In this document: positions 20,418 through 29,454 of the stretch, piece after piece
Position numbering within the stretch: the first letter of the stretch is position 1
Layout: each line of letters begins with the position of its first letter
Assembly (NCBI RefSeq): GCF_900112935.1
Contig: NZ_FONM01000003.1
Span: forward strand, 1-64,000
Direction: 5' to 3'
Source of the DNA: Trichococcus pasteurii
GTDB taxonomy: Bacteria > Bacillota > Bacilli > Lactobacillales > Aerococcaceae
Length of the DNA: 64,000 nt
Made by a program: the position numbers and the translations under genes
Notes under the pieces: model-generated
Databases searched by the model: none
What the model was told of the DNA's origin: nothing
What the model saw: only the letters and a program-made list of their open reading frames with translations

Positions 20418-21484
20418 GGAGAAGCGCGGTTTTGATTCTGTTCAGCATGATACTCGGAGTCTTTGCATTGATCGTGGGCGGTGTTTTATTTGCCCTGAGG
20501 CCCTATTTAAGCTATCAGGAACTGATCGAGGTGGATCGTTTTTATGTGCCGGCATTTCTTTACATCATCGTATTGATGCTGTTTGCCGCCATCGTTGTAA
20601 CTTGGATCGCCCACTTTTACTTGAAAAATCAAGAAAACCGCATCAAGGACAAACTGCATTGGCTTTACCTTGGCAATTATGAGCATACGGTATTCAACAA
20701 AAAGCGGGATAAATCATTGTTTTTGGATCAGTATTGTCATGCGATCCATATCGAAATCGAAATGCTCCGGAAAAAGATGCTCAGCCTTTCCCGGGAAGTG
20801 CAGCATTTAAGCGCAAATCCGAAACAGATCGGCAACGAAACGAAAGAAGAAATACTCGAACAGGAAAGGCATCGCATCGCAAGGGAACTGCATGATTCCG
20901 TGAGCCAACAACTCTTTGCCGCCATGATGATGTTATCCGCAGTCAATGAGCGGGCGGATGATTTTCCGGAAAAAATACAGAAACAGATGCGTCTTATAGA
21001 AGGGATCATCAATGAGTCCCAGTCGGAAATGAGGGCGTTGCTCCTGCATCTTCGTCCAACCAAACTCGAAGGGAAATCCCTGAAAAAAGGGATAGAACAG
21101 TTGCTGGTGGAATTGAAGTCGAAAGTCCAAATCATGATCAAATGGGAAATCGATGATGTGCATACAATGAGTGGCATCGAGGATCATTTATTCCGTATTG
21201 TGCAAGAGCTGCTTTCGAACACTCTGAGGCACGCAAAGGCTAGCCATCTGGAAGTGTATCTGAAACAAACCTTGCAGGAAATCAGTCTCCGGGTTTATGA
21301 CGATGGCGTCGGCTTTGATACTTCGATTGAAAAATCCGGCAGTTATGGCCTTATGAACATCAAAGAACGTGTGCAAGGAATGGGAGGGAGCTGTAAAATC
21401 ATCAGTTTCCCCAAAAAAGGGACCGTGATCGAAATACGGATCCCGAATACCAATGTGAATACAAACAATGCAAGTGCTGAATAG
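20414..21484 (+). CDS. liaS: LiaS-like sensor histidine kinase
   Basis: A 356-aa kinase of the NarL-partner class. Two TM helices (about 8-30 and 45-70) with a short extracytoplasmic loop mark an intramembrane-sensing kinase. The HisKA_3 box is EQERHRIARELHDSVSQQLF with phospho-acceptor H160. The HATPase domain has EDHLFRIVQELLSNTLRHAKA, DDGVGFD and YGLMNIKERV. It phosphorylates the downstream LiaR in response to envelope stress such as lipid II-binding antibiotics (family knowledge). Confidence 0.9.
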   Translation: MRRSAVLILFSMILGVFALIVGGVLFALRPYLSYQELIEVDRFYVPAFLYIIVLMLFAAIVVTWIAHFYLKNQENRIKDKLHWLYLGNYEHTVFNKKRDKSLFLDQYCHAIHIEIEMLRKKMLSLSREVQHLSANPKQIGNETKEEILEQERHRIARELHDSVSQQLFAAMMMLSAVNERADDFPEKIQKQMRLIEGIINESQSEMRALLLHLRPTKLEGKSLKKGIEQLLVELKSKVQIMIKWEIDDVHTMSGIEDHLFRIVQELLSNTLRHAKASHLEVYLKQTLQEISLRVYDDGVGFDTSIEKSGSYGLMNIKERVQGMGGSCKIISFPKKGTVIEIRIPNTNVNTNNASAE

Positions 21485-21528
21485 GATGACGGAAGTTTTT
21501 GAAAAAAGTTTCTTTAGGAGGGTTCAGG

Positions 21529-22161
21529 TTGATACGTGTATTGATTATCGACGATCACGAAATGGTAAGGTTGGGTTACTCGGCTTATTTATCCATCCAA
21601 GATGACATTGAAGTGATAGGGGAAGCGGAAAACGGTTTGGTCGGATATGAAATGGCCTTGAATTTGCGTCCGGACATCATTTTGATGGATCTGGTCATGG
21701 AAGTCATGGACGGCATTGCTGCGACAAAAGCGATATTGAATGAATGGCCGAAAGCGAAAATTATCATCGTCACCAGCTTCATCGATGACGAGAAGGTCTA
21801 TCCGGCATTGGAAGCCGGGGCATCCAGTTACATGCTGAAAACCTCTTCAGCGCATGAAATTGCGGATGCTATCCGTTCCACTTACCACGGCGAGTCTGTC
21901 CTGGAGCCGGAAGTGACCGATAAGATGCTGGAGCGCTTCTCGAAAAGAAATATCCGTCCGTTGCATGAAGAGCTGACCGCCAGAGAGCGGGAAGTGTTGC
22001 TGCTCATAGCGCAAGGCTACTCCAACCAGGACATTGCCGATCAACTTTTCATCACACTGAAGACAGTCAAAACGCATGTCTCCAATATTTTGACAAAGTT
22101 GGAAGTGGATGACAGGACCCAAGCCACAATCTATGCTTTCAAGCATCATCTGATTCAGTGA
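21529..22161 (+). CDS. liaR: LiaR-like response regulator
   Basis: A 210-aa NarL/FixJ regulator. The receiver domain starts [16 protein letters not shown]; the phospho-acceptor is D54 in [10 protein letters not shown], with TSF and K in SSYMLKTSS. The LuxR-type HTH is [20 protein letters not shown] and [19 protein letters not shown] choose TTG at 21529, 6 nt after TAGGAGGG, giving the canonical N-terminus; a TTG at 21499 would add ten unrelated residues. Confidence 0.9.
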   Translation: MIRVLIIDDHEMVRLGYSAYLSIQDDIEVIGEAENGLVGYEMALNLRPDIILMDLVMEVMDGIAATKAILNEWPKAKIIIVTSFIDDEKVYPALEAGASSYMLKTSSAHEIADAIRSTYHGESVLEPEVTDKMLERFSKRNIRPLHEELTAREREVLLLIAQGYSNQDIADQLFITLKTVKTHVSNILTKLEVDDRTQATIYAFKHHLIQ

Positions 22162-22260
22162 CTTTGAGCAAAGTGTTATAAAATGATGCTTCCTTATGAT
22201 AAGATGAATACGATAGATAGCATTGAGAGGGGGCAGGCTGATCATCTGATCAGCGACCAG

Positions 22261-22569
22261 ATGAAAATAGAAATCAGTGAACGCGCACAAAAGTGGTTTG
22301 AACAGGAAATGGGCATTTCAGGCAAAAAAGGGGTTCGTTTCCTTGGAAAGGTCTACGGCAGCAGCCAAATACATGAAGGGTTCTCCGTTGGGCTTGATGT
22401 GGATGAGCCAGTATCGCCGATCGGAAAAGCCGAATACAATGGCATTTTATATTATGTAGAGGATGCAGATGATTGGTTTTTTAATGGCTATGATCTGTAT
22501 GTCGGATTCGATGAAAAACAACGCGAACCGGAGTATAACTTCATCGCACAAAATAAAGAGGACAAATAG
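22261..22569 (+). CDS. HesB/YneR-like (IscA-fold) protein
   Basis: A 102-aa protein of the HesB-like YneR group: ISERAQKWFEQEMGISGKKGVRFLGKVYGSS, EGFSVGLDVDEP, YYVEDADDWFFNGYDLYVGFD. The three cysteines that IscA uses for iron-sulfur binding are absent, as in this subgroup, so the function is unknown. I start at ATG 22261 where the family alignment begins; the ribosome-binding site is not clear, and in-frame ATGs at 22183 and 22186 would extend it. A CTGATCA-TC-TGATCAG inverted repeat lies directly upstream (22238-22253) and could hide or set the start. Confidence 0.75.
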   Translation: MKIEISERAQKWFEQEMGISGKKGVRFLGKVYGSSQIHEGFSVGLDVDEPVSPIGKAEYNGILYYVEDADDWFFNGYDLYVGFDEKQREPEYNFIAQNKEDK

Positions 22570-22614
22570 AAAAAGAGGGCGCTGGATTTTTGATCCAGGC
22601 CCTCTTTTTCTATT
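22565..22614. terminator. Bidirectional terminator between YneR-like gene and rnjA
   Basis: AATAGAAAAAGAGGG-CGCTGGAT / ATCCAG-GCCCTCTTTTTCTATT, with A and T tracts on both sides, serving convergent genes. Confidence 0.85.
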
Positions 22615-22632
22615 CTGTTCAGGTTTTCAGGT

Positions 22633-24309
22633 TCAGACGCCCATGATGACGGGTACGATCATCGGACGGCGCTCCGTTTTTTCATACAGGTAAGGCTGGA
22701 TGGCATTCGTAACGGTGTCCTTTAATTTTTTCTCGGTGACCGCATCGGCACCCTTCAGCAAAGAAAGAACATCTTGGCGGACGATTGCTTGCGCTTCATG
22801 GATCAGATCGCCTGATTCGCGCATATAGATGAATCCTCGGGAAAGGATGTCCGGTCCTGCCAACAAATCTTTGTTGCGGAAATCGACAGTCAATACCACG
22901 ACCACAAGGCCATCTTCTGAAAGGACACGACGATCGCGCAATACGATGTTTCCGATGTCGCCGATGCCTTTTCCGTCCACATAGACATCCGTCGCCGTAA
23001 AGCTGCCGGCTCGTCTCGCGGAATCAGCCGTCAAAGCAAGGATTTCCCCGTTATCGGATATGAAGCAGTTCTCGGCTGGAATACCGACTGATTCTGCCAA
23101 TTCTGTATGAATCTTCAGCATCCGGTACTCGCCATGAACTGGCATGAAGTATTTTGGTTTCATCAATGTCAACATCAGTTTCTGCTCTTGTTGGCCACCA
23201 TGGCCGGAAGTGTGGACGTTGTTTACTTTACCGTGAATAACGGCTGCCCCAGCTTCCAAAAGTAGGTTGATGACGCGGTTGACACTGGTTGTGTTGCCCG
23301 GAATCGGAGAACTTGAGAAAATGACAGTATCGCCAGGTTGGATGGAAATCTGTCTATGTGTACCATTGGCTATTCGGCTCAAAGCAGCCATCGGCTCACC
23401 TTGGGAGCCTGTACACATGATCAGCACTTTATCCGCTGGAAGGCTGTTCAATTCGCGCGTGTCGATGAACAGGTCATCCGGAGCCACGATGAATCCCAAT
23501 TCTCTGGCCGTGCGGAAGTTCGTCTCCATACTGCGTCCGAATATTGCGATTTTCCGGCCCGTTTCGAGCGCGACTTCAGTGACTTGCTGCAATCTGTAGA
23601 TATTGGACGAGAAGGAAGCAAAAATGATTCTTCCCGAAACTTTTTGGATGATGTTTTTAAGGGATTGGCCAACAATTTGCTCTGATTGCGTAAATGTAGG
23701 TGTTTCTGCATTTGTGCTGTCGCTCAGAAGTAAAAGTACGCCTTCTTCCCCGATTTTCGCCATCTTATGGATATTCGCCGGTTTGCCGTTCGCAGGTGTG
23801 AAATCGAACTTGAAATCCCCTGTGAATACAATGTTACCTGGAGGAGTCTTGACCACGATCCCCATGGTGTCCGGTATGCTGTGCGTTGTTCCGAAGAAGC
23901 TGATGCTGGTTTTACGGAATTTGATGACAGAATCTTCATTGATTTCGTGCAGGATCGCATCCCTTAGCAAGCCGTGTTCATCCAGCTTGTTGCGGATCAT
24001 GGCGAGCGCCAATTTGCCTGCATAGATAGGGACATTCAATTCTTTCAAAAGAAAAGGAACACCGCCGATATGATCTTCGTGTCCATGAGAAATGAACAAT
24101 CCTTTGATTTTAGTTTGGTTTTGCACCAAATAACTGTAGTCGGGTATCACATAATCAATGCCCAGCAAATCATCTTCCGGAAACATGATCCCGGAATCAA
24201 GAATGATGATTTCATCCTGGAATTGTATGCCATACATATTTTTGCCGATTTCCCCTAAACCCCCGAGGGCAAATACACCGACTTCATTGTTTTTTATGTT
24301 AGGTTTCAT
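22633..24309 (-). CDS. rnjA: Ribonuclease J1
   Basis: A 558-aa metallo-beta-lactamase/beta-CASP RNase with endo- and 5'-3' exonuclease activity, central to mRNA decay and rRNA maturation. The zinc motif [10 protein letters not shown] is at residues 74-83; [30 protein letters not shown] and [10 protein letters not shown] are beta-CASP landmarks. The start codon overlaps the rpoY stop, so translation is coupled. The length and order match Bacilli. Confidence 0.95.
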   Translation of the reverse strand: MKPNIKNNEVGVFALGGLGEIGKNMYGIQFQDEIIILDSGIMFPEDDLLGIDYVIPDYSYLVQNQTKIKGLFISHGHEDHIGGVPFLLKELNVPIYAGKLALAMIRNKLDEHGLLRDAILHEINEDSVIKFRKTSISFFGTTHSIPDTMGIVVKTPPGNIVFTGDFKFDFTPANGKPANIHKMAKIGEEGVLLLLSDSTNAETPTFTQSEQIVGQSLKNIIQKVSGRIIFASFSSNIYRLQQVTEVALETGRKIAIFGRSMETNFRTARELGFIVAPDDLFIDTRELNSLPADKVLIMCTGSQGEPMAALSRIANGTHRQISIQPGDTVIFSSSPIPGNTTSVNRVINLLLEAGAAVIHGKVNNVHTSGHGGQQEQKLMLTLMKPKYFMPVHGEYRMLKIHTELAESVGIPAENCFISDNGEILALTADSARRAGSFTATDVYVDGKGIGDIGNIVLRDRRVLSEDGLVVVVLTVDFRNKDLLAGPDILSRGFIYMRESGDLIHEAQAIVRQDVLSLLKGADAVTEKKLKDTVTNAIQPYLYEKTERRPMIVPVIMGV

Positions 24310-24524
24310 ACATTGAACTCCGTGATTGTAAAATCAGGATTTTTTTGTTCATATTCCAAATGATTGCCTTCCAAAGGCTGGATGAATTCAATGTTGTAGG
24401 GGGTATTTTGTTCGACTAATCTTCTGGCTATTACGATATCGGATGCCTCCACGTAAAGAGATTCCGTGTTCTCTCTAGTCGGTGCATCAAATTTTGCTGG
24501 TTGGTATGTTACTTTGAATATCAT
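24306..24524 (-). CDS. rpoY: RNA polymerase epsilon subunit
   Basis: A 72-aa YkzG-family protein ([26 protein letters not shown]...), a small auxiliary RNA polymerase subunit in Firmicutes. I choose the ATG at 24524, six nt after GGAGTG; a GTG at 24533 overlaps that site. It overlaps rnjA by 4 bp, the usual pair. Confidence 0.93.
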   Translation of the reverse strand: MIFKVTYQPAKFDAPTRENTESLYVEASDIVIARRLVEQNTPYNIEFIQPLEGNHLEYEQKNPDFTITEFNV

Positions 24525-24892
24525 ATAGTTCACTCCATTTTTCTTATTGTTTTTGATAGTACTGTACTTAAAAATTACAATCTTAGTTTGTTAACTTGGT
24601 CAATAGTTGTATTTTTTCATACAATCGGTACTGTAAGTTTACCACAATTAAGGCAGTTAGTATAGAAATGACTAGCAAAATCATTTTTGCCGGGGTGCAA
24701 GCCTTTCCAATAGTAAGGCAATTCTCTTTCGTTTTTTTTATCGAAAGCAATCAATATTTTTGTAGACTAAAACAGAGTAATTGGCTAGACTGGATACAGA
24801 GGGTTTGAGGGTTGGGCAGAAAGATGAGAACGTTCTTTTTTTTTGCCCTGAAGAAACCCGACGAATCGTTTCCATTAAGGTAGGTGTATGAA
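24525..24892. other. Divergent intergenic region
   Basis: About 370 AT-rich bases between the divergent rpoY and ABC exporter units. On the minus strand a TTGACC with TTGTAA at 17 bp (about 24575-24602) may be the rpoY promoter. On the plus strand I see a small CTTTCG/CGAAAG hairpin near 24730 but no convincing promoter, riboswitch or gene. Confidence 0.4.
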
Positions 24893-26623
24893 ATGTCTTT
24901 AATTTGGCGTTATATCAGTCGGTATAACAAATTATTCTTATTAAATGTGTTGGGAGCTTTCGGGTTCGTGTTTGTGGAACTGGGGTTGCCCACAATGCTT
25001 GCAGGCTTGATCAATGAAACGGTTGCTGGCGGCGGAAAAGAGAATATTCTGCGCGCGACTGCGGTTATGATCGGCTTGGCCTTGGTCGGGTTTATGGGGA
25101 GAATCATTGTCGCCTATGCAACCGGCAAAATCACTACCAATATGGTAGCGGATATGCGCAATGACATGTACCAAAATATCCAGACTTTTTCCCACGAAGA
25201 GTACGACCGCATCGGCGTATCATCGTTGGTGACGCGGGTCACCAATGATGCCTTCATTCTGATGCAATTCGCCCAGATGCTGCTGCGGATGGGGTTGATG
25301 ACTTTCATCATGATGTTCGCCAGCGCCTTCATGATAGCGCGCACGAGTCCGGACTTATCGATTATCCTGTTGCCGGCTTTTCCGGCGCTGCTTGTGATGA
25401 TTGTTGTGATCGGCAAAAAATCACAGCCGTTATCTGAGGCGCAACAGCAAAGTCTTGATGACATCAACGGGAATTTGAGGGAATCCCTGTCCGGCATGCG
25501 CGTCATCAGGGCGTTCGTGAAGGAAGCATTTCAAGCTGAGCGTTTTGAGGGAGTCAACAAATCGTACAGCGTGGTTTCAAAAAAACTGTTCCGTCTGATG
25601 GCTTGGAATCAGCCCGTATTTTCACATGTCATCAATCTGATCATCATCGCCATCATGTGGTTTGGCTCCGGGCAGATCGAAGGAGGCAGCCTTCAACTAG
25701 GGGATATGACCGCCTTCATCGAATACAGTTTCCATGCCTTGTTCTCGTTTCTGAATTTTGCGGTCGTTTTCATGATGTATCCGCGGGCCTCGGTTTCTGC
25801 GAAGCGGGTCCGGGAAGTGTTGGAAACGACCAGCAGCATTTCCCCGAATGAGGGAGGGATCACGGAAACCAGTACGCATGGTTATCTGAGCTTTGAGGCT
25901 GTCAGTTTTGCTTATCCGGGGAATACCGAAACCCCTGTGATCAAAGATATTTCCTTTTCGGCGGGACCAGGGCAAACGATTGCCTTCATCGGGAGCACAG
26001 GGAGCGGCAAGTCGACGTTGATCCAGTTGATTCCGCGTTTTTATGATGTCACAAAAGGGCGCATCCTGATCGATGGGCACGATGTGCGCGACTATAATCT
26101 GAAAGCTCTACGCAAGAAAATCGGCTTCATTCCGCAGAAAGCCTTGCTTTTCACCGGAACGATCTCCGAAAACCTTCGTTACGGTAAATGGGACGCCTCA
26201 AAAAAAGAAATCGAAGAAGCCTCCGATATTTCCCAAGCCAAAGAATTCATTGCGCGCAAACCAAAACGTTTCGATGAGCATTTGGCGGAGGGCGGAAGCA
26301 ATCTTTCCGGAGGACAAAAGCAGCGGCTGTCCATTGCCAGAGCCATCGTCCGCAAACCGGATATTTATATATTCGATGACAGCTTCTCTGCGTTGGATTA
26401 CAAGACGGATGCGACCTTGCGCGCGCGGCTCAATAAAGAGACCGGGAAAGCGACGGTCATCATTGTGGCCCAACGCGTCAGCACAATCATGCATGCAGAC
26501 AAGATCATTGTGATGAATGAAGGTGAGGTCGTCGGTCAGGGGACCCACAAAGAGCTGTTGCGGAATTGTGGGATCTATTATGATATTGCATCCTCTCAGA
26601 TGAGCAAGGAGGAACTCGCATGA
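24893..26623 (+). CDS. ABC exporter half-transporter, degenerate-site subunit
   Basis: A 576-aa fused membrane-ATPase subunit: six TM helices (about 15-300), then an NBD with Walker A GSTGSGKST (about 367-375), signature [16 protein letters not shown] and Walker B IYIFDDSFSALD. The residue after Walker B is Asp instead of the catalytic Glu, the hallmark of one half of heterodimeric exporters such as LmrCD/BmrCD; the partner is the next gene, overlapping by 4 bp. It probably exports drugs, peptides or lipids; the substrate is unknown. I start at ATG 24893; a GTG at 24884 falls inside the ribosome-binding region. Confidence 0.9.
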   Translation: MSLIWRYISRYNKLFLLNVLGAFGFVFVELGLPTMLAGLINETVAGGGKENILRATAVMIGLALVGFMGRIIVAYATGKITTNMVADMRNDMYQNIQTFSHEEYDRIGVSSLVTRVTNDAFILMQFAQMLLRMGLMTFIMMFASAFMIARTSPDLSIILLPAFPALLVMIVVIGKKSQPLSEAQQQSLDDINGNLRESLSGMRVIRAFVKEAFQAERFEGVNKSYSVVSKKLFRLMAWNQPVFSHVINLIIIAIMWFGSGQIEGGSLQLGDMTAFIEYSFHALFSFLNFAVVFMMYPRASVSAKRVREVLETTSSISPNEGGITETSTHGYLSFEAVSFAYPGNTETPVIKDISFSAGPGQTIAFIGSTGSGKSTLIQLIPRFYDVTKGRILIDGHDVRDYNLKALRKKIGFIPQKALLFTGTISENLRYGKWDASKKEIEEASDISQAKEFIARKPKRFDEHLAEGGSNLSGGQKQRLSIARAIVRKPDIYIFDDSFSALDYKTDATLRARLNKETGKATVIIVAQRVSTIMHADKIIVMNEGEVVGQGTHKELLRNCGIYYDIASSQMSKEELA

Positions 26624-28401
26624 AAAAAGTGGACAAAAAAACGTTGCTCCGGGTATGGGATTACCTCAAATTTTACAAAATGAAGTTCTTCGGCTCCATC
26701 CTACTGACCATCGCAATGACGATACTGAACGTACTGGAGCCTTTTGTTATCGGATTTGCCATCACGGAAATCGGCAGAAATGTTTCGGATATGTTGAAAG
26801 GCGTGGAGGGCGCCGGCATCAATTATGATTATTTAGCGAAAGTGTTGCTCATATATTTTATTCGGGCACTGCTTTACCAAGCTACGAATCTCTACTCGCA
26901 ATTGTTTATGACGGATGTCGTTCAGGAGGCCATGCATGATTTGCGCAAGGATTTGAGCGACAAATTGAACCGGTTGCCGATTGCCTATTTTGACCGCAAC
27001 CAATTCGGGGACATATTGAGCAAAGTGACGAACGATGTCGACTCCATCGCCAATGCGCTGCAGCAATCCTTGCTGCAGGTGCTGAATGCTGTTTTGGGGA
27101 TCACCTTCGCGCTCATCATGATGTTCACGATCAGTTGGAAGTTGGCTGTCGCCATGGTCGTGCTGATTCCGGTGGCGAGCGTCCTTTCCCAAAAAATCAC
27201 GCAGCTGTCGCAGCCGTATTTCCGCGGACAGGCGAAATATCTGGGGCAACTGAACGGATTTGTTCAGGAATCGCTCACTGGCTTCTCCATCATCAAGCTT
27301 TACGGTAAAGAAGAGGATGTTTATGCCGACTTCCATTCCATCAATGATTCATTGAAAAAGAATGGTTTCAAGGCAGCCTTCATTTCCGGCTTGCTGTCAC
27401 CGGCTGTGGCACTCGTAACCAATGCTTCCTATATACTAATTGCTGTGCTCGGGATCCTTCAAGCGATTGCCGGGGCGATGACGATCGGTAATGTGCAGGC
27501 CATGGTGCAGTACGTCTGGCAAGTCAACCAGCCGATCTCAACGATCACACAATTATCAGCCATCATCCAATCGGCTGCTTCTTCCATCCAACGCGTGTTC
27601 GATCTCCTTGATGAAGAAGAGGAGATGCAGGGTGCAGTGAAAGCGAGTTTGCCGAAGGAAATCCGCGGAGACGTCACTTTTGAAAATGTTTCCTTCAGCT
27701 ATGACAAAGAAAACCCGCTGATCAAGAACTTCAACATCAATGTCAAAAGCGGGGAAACAGTGGCGATCGTCGGTCCGACCGGCGCCGGCAAGACCACGAT
27801 GATCAATCTGCTGATGCGCTTCTATGAGGTGGATTCGGGCGCAATCAAAATAGATGGACACGACACAAAAGAACTGACCCGTGCTGATTTGCGCTCCCAG
27901 TTCGGGATGGTGCTGCAGGACGCATGGCTTTACAAGGACACGATCACAGGGAATATCCGCTTCGGAAAACTGGATGCAACCTTCGAAGAGGTAGTGGATG
28001 CCGCGACCACAGCCAATGTCCATCATTTCATCCAAACTTTGGGCGCAGGCTACGATACGGTCATAAACCAGGAGGCCTCCAATATCTCCTTGGGGCAAAA
28101 GCAATTGCTGACGATTGCCCGCGCCTTTATCGCGGATCCCAAAATCTTAATACTTGACGAAGCGACAAGTTCCGTAGATACTAGACTGGAAGCTTTGATC
28201 CAAAAAGCGATGAAACGCATCATGCAAGGCAGGACCAGTTTTGTGATCGCGCACCGCCTTTCCACCATCCGCGATGCCGATTTGATTCTCGTCATGGACC
28301 AAGGCGAAATAATCGAACATGGCAAACACGCAGAGCTGCTGGAAAGAAAAGGGTTTTACTACGATTTGTACACCAGTCAATTCAAAAACGAGTCAGAATA
28401 A
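26620..28401 (+). CDS. ABC exporter half-transporter, catalytic-site subunit
   Basis: A 593-aa partner of the preceding gene. Six TM helices; Walker A GPTGAGKTT (about 385-393); Walker B ILILDEATSSVD with the catalytic Glu; but the signature is NISLGQKQLLTIARAF, with LSLGQ in place of LSGGQ. The mirror-image defects of the two subunits (Asp for Glu here absent, signature changed) fit one consensus and one degenerate ATP site in a heterodimer. Confidence 0.92.
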   Translation: MKKVDKKTLLRVWDYLKFYKMKFFGSILLTIAMTILNVLEPFVIGFAITEIGRNVSDMLKGVEGAGINYDYLAKVLLIYFIRALLYQATNLYSQLFMTDVVQEAMHDLRKDLSDKLNRLPIAYFDRNQFGDILSKVTNDVDSIANALQQSLLQVLNAVLGITFALIMMFTISWKLAVAMVVLIPVASVLSQKITQLSQPYFRGQAKYLGQLNGFVQESLTGFSIIKLYGKEEDVYADFHSINDSLKKNGFKAAFISGLLSPAVALVTNASYILIAVLGILQAIAGAMTIGNVQAMVQYVWQVNQPISTITQLSAIIQSAASSIQRVFDLLDEEEEMQGAVKASLPKEIRGDVTFENVSFSYDKENPLIKNFNINVKSGETVAIVGPTGAGKTTMINLLMRFYEVDSGAIKIDGHDTKELTRADLRSQFGMVLQDAWLYKDTITGNIRFGKLDATFEEVVDAATTANVHHFIQTLGAGYDTVINQEASNISLGQKQLLTIARAFIADPKILILDEATSSVDTRLEALIQKAMKRIMQGRTSFVIAHRLSTIRDADLILVMDQGEIIEHGKHAELLERKGFYYDLYTSQFKNESE

Positions 28402-28415
28402 GGGGAGCAGAAAAT

Positions 28416-29198
28416 TTGAACAACAAAAAATTCATTTTCTTTGATATCGACGGAACATTGCTGAACGATGAAAAGACGCCGCTTGAGAGCACTGTCCAAG
28501 CATTGCGCCAACTGCAGAAGAATGGGCATGAAATCGCGATCGCGACAGGGCGGAATCTGTTTCTGGCGCGAGAGGTCATCGATACGTTCCAATTGGATAA
28601 TTACATCGTCTGCAACGGCGCTGCAGGTTACTTCAAGCATGAACTAAAGTATGAAAACAAATTGGATTTGAATGCATTTGAAAAATTGCTGCAGATTTCC
28701 GATGAGAGCGGCCATCAGGTTGTCTACGAATCAGCGCATGCTCTGGCTCGTCGCCATGAATTGATCGAGAACAACGCAAGCGAAGCGATGCGCAGCATCG
28801 AGTTCGAAGTCCCTGACCACGATGTGTCTTTCTATCAAAACAATCCGCTTTATCAAGCACTTTTGTTCTACAAAGAAGAAGAGAAAGCAATCTATGAAGA
28901 CGGCGCTTTTCCGGAATTCCGCTTTGTGCGTTGGCACGACGCAGGCGTCGATGTGTTGCCGAATCCGGGGTCCAAAGCACAAACTGCTCTGTGGATGGCG
29001 AAACACCTGGGTTTTGCGCATGAAGATACAATAGCTTTCGGGGACGGAAACAATGATTATGAACTCATTTCCAGCGTCGGCTATGGCGTCGCAATGGGAA
29101 ATGCGGTCGATCCCGTCAAGGATGTCGCCAAATTTGTCACGAAAGATTGCAATTCAGGCGGAATTGCCTACGCACTTGAAAAATTAGGCTTGTTATAG
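28416..29198 (+). CDS. Cof-type HAD phosphatase
   Basis: A 260-aa HAD-superfamily IIB hydrolase: nucleophile motif FFDIDGTLL (residues 7-15), motif II IATGR, motif III lysine in NPGSKAQTA and motif IV AFGDGNNDYELI. Family members dephosphorylate sugar phosphates or flavin precursors; specificity is not readable. TTG start with GGGGAG site, 14 bp after the exporter, probably the same transcript. Confidence 0.88.
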   Translation: MNNKKFIFFDIDGTLLNDEKTPLESTVQALRQLQKNGHEIAIATGRNLFLAREVIDTFQLDNYIVCNGAAGYFKHELKYENKLDLNAFEKLLQISDESGHQVVYESAHALARRHELIENNASEAMRSIEFEVPDHDVSFYQNNPLYQALLFYKEEEKAIYEDGAFPEFRFVRWHDAGVDVLPNPGSKAQTALWMAKHLGFAHEDTIAFGDGNNDYELISSVGYGVAMGNAVDPVKDVAKFVTKDCNSGGIAYALEKLGLL

Positions 29199-29267
29199 AA
29201 GCGAAAATAGGGTATCATATTATTCATAAGGCGTTTTTGCTGAACGTCGTTGATACCCTGTTGTTTC

Positions 29268-29340
29268 GGGGGCGTAGCTCAGTTGGGAGAGTGCTTGACT
29301 GGCAGTCAAGAGGTCGTGGGTTCGAGCCCCATCGTCTCCA
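29268..29340 (+). tRNA. tRNA-Ala(GGC)
   Basis: A 73-nt cloverleaf. Acceptor GGGGGCG pairs with CGTCTCC including the G3:U70 alanine identity pair; the anticodon arm is CTTGA-CTGGCAG-TCAAG giving anticodon GGC; the T arm has GGGTTCGAGCCCC. CCA is not encoded. Its last 13 bases are the start of the attachment core used by the two elements downstream, and the gene is left intact. Confidence 0.96.
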
Positions 29341-29341
29341 T
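29328..29341 (+). repeat. Attachment core, copy A (attL of element 1)
   Basis: CCCATCGTCTCCAT at the tRNA-Ala 3' end. Identical 14-bp copies occur at 41387 and 54686. Copies A and B are identical for 36 bp (to about 29363) because both continue into the similar left ends of the two elements. Confidence 0.92.
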
Positions 29342-29357
29342 ACATCATTAATTAAAA

Positions 29358-29413
29358 AGCCTTAGAAACGTTGATAGGACGCTACTTATCCAATGTTTCA
29401 AGGCTCTTTTTTT
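29358..29413 (+). terminator. Element-borne terminator for tRNA-Ala
   Basis: AGCCTTAGAAACGTTG / CAATGTTTCAAGGCT hairpin plus seven T, immediately after att copy A. Equivalent hairpins follow att copies B and C, so the element carries a diverged copy of the tRNA's own terminator. Confidence 0.8.
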
Positions 29414-29419
29414 GTTTTC

Positions 29420-29438
29420 CACTCAGAAAAGCACTCAG
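29420..29438. repeat. Arm-type repeats, left end of element 1
   Basis: CACTCAG twice (29420-29426, 29432-29438), 12 bp apart. The same pair with the same 12-bp spacing recurs at 41259 and, inverted, at 32056. Probable binding sites for the integrase N-terminal arm domain. Confidence 0.65.
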
Positions 29439-29454
29439 ATTGCATAAAATACCA

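Noticed and set aside
24596-24808. Plus-strand frame of about 70 codons in the rpoY/ABC exporter intergenic region
   Set aside because: No ribosome-binding site, odd composition (FVFFIESNQYF), overlaps the expected rpoY promoter; treated as noncoding.
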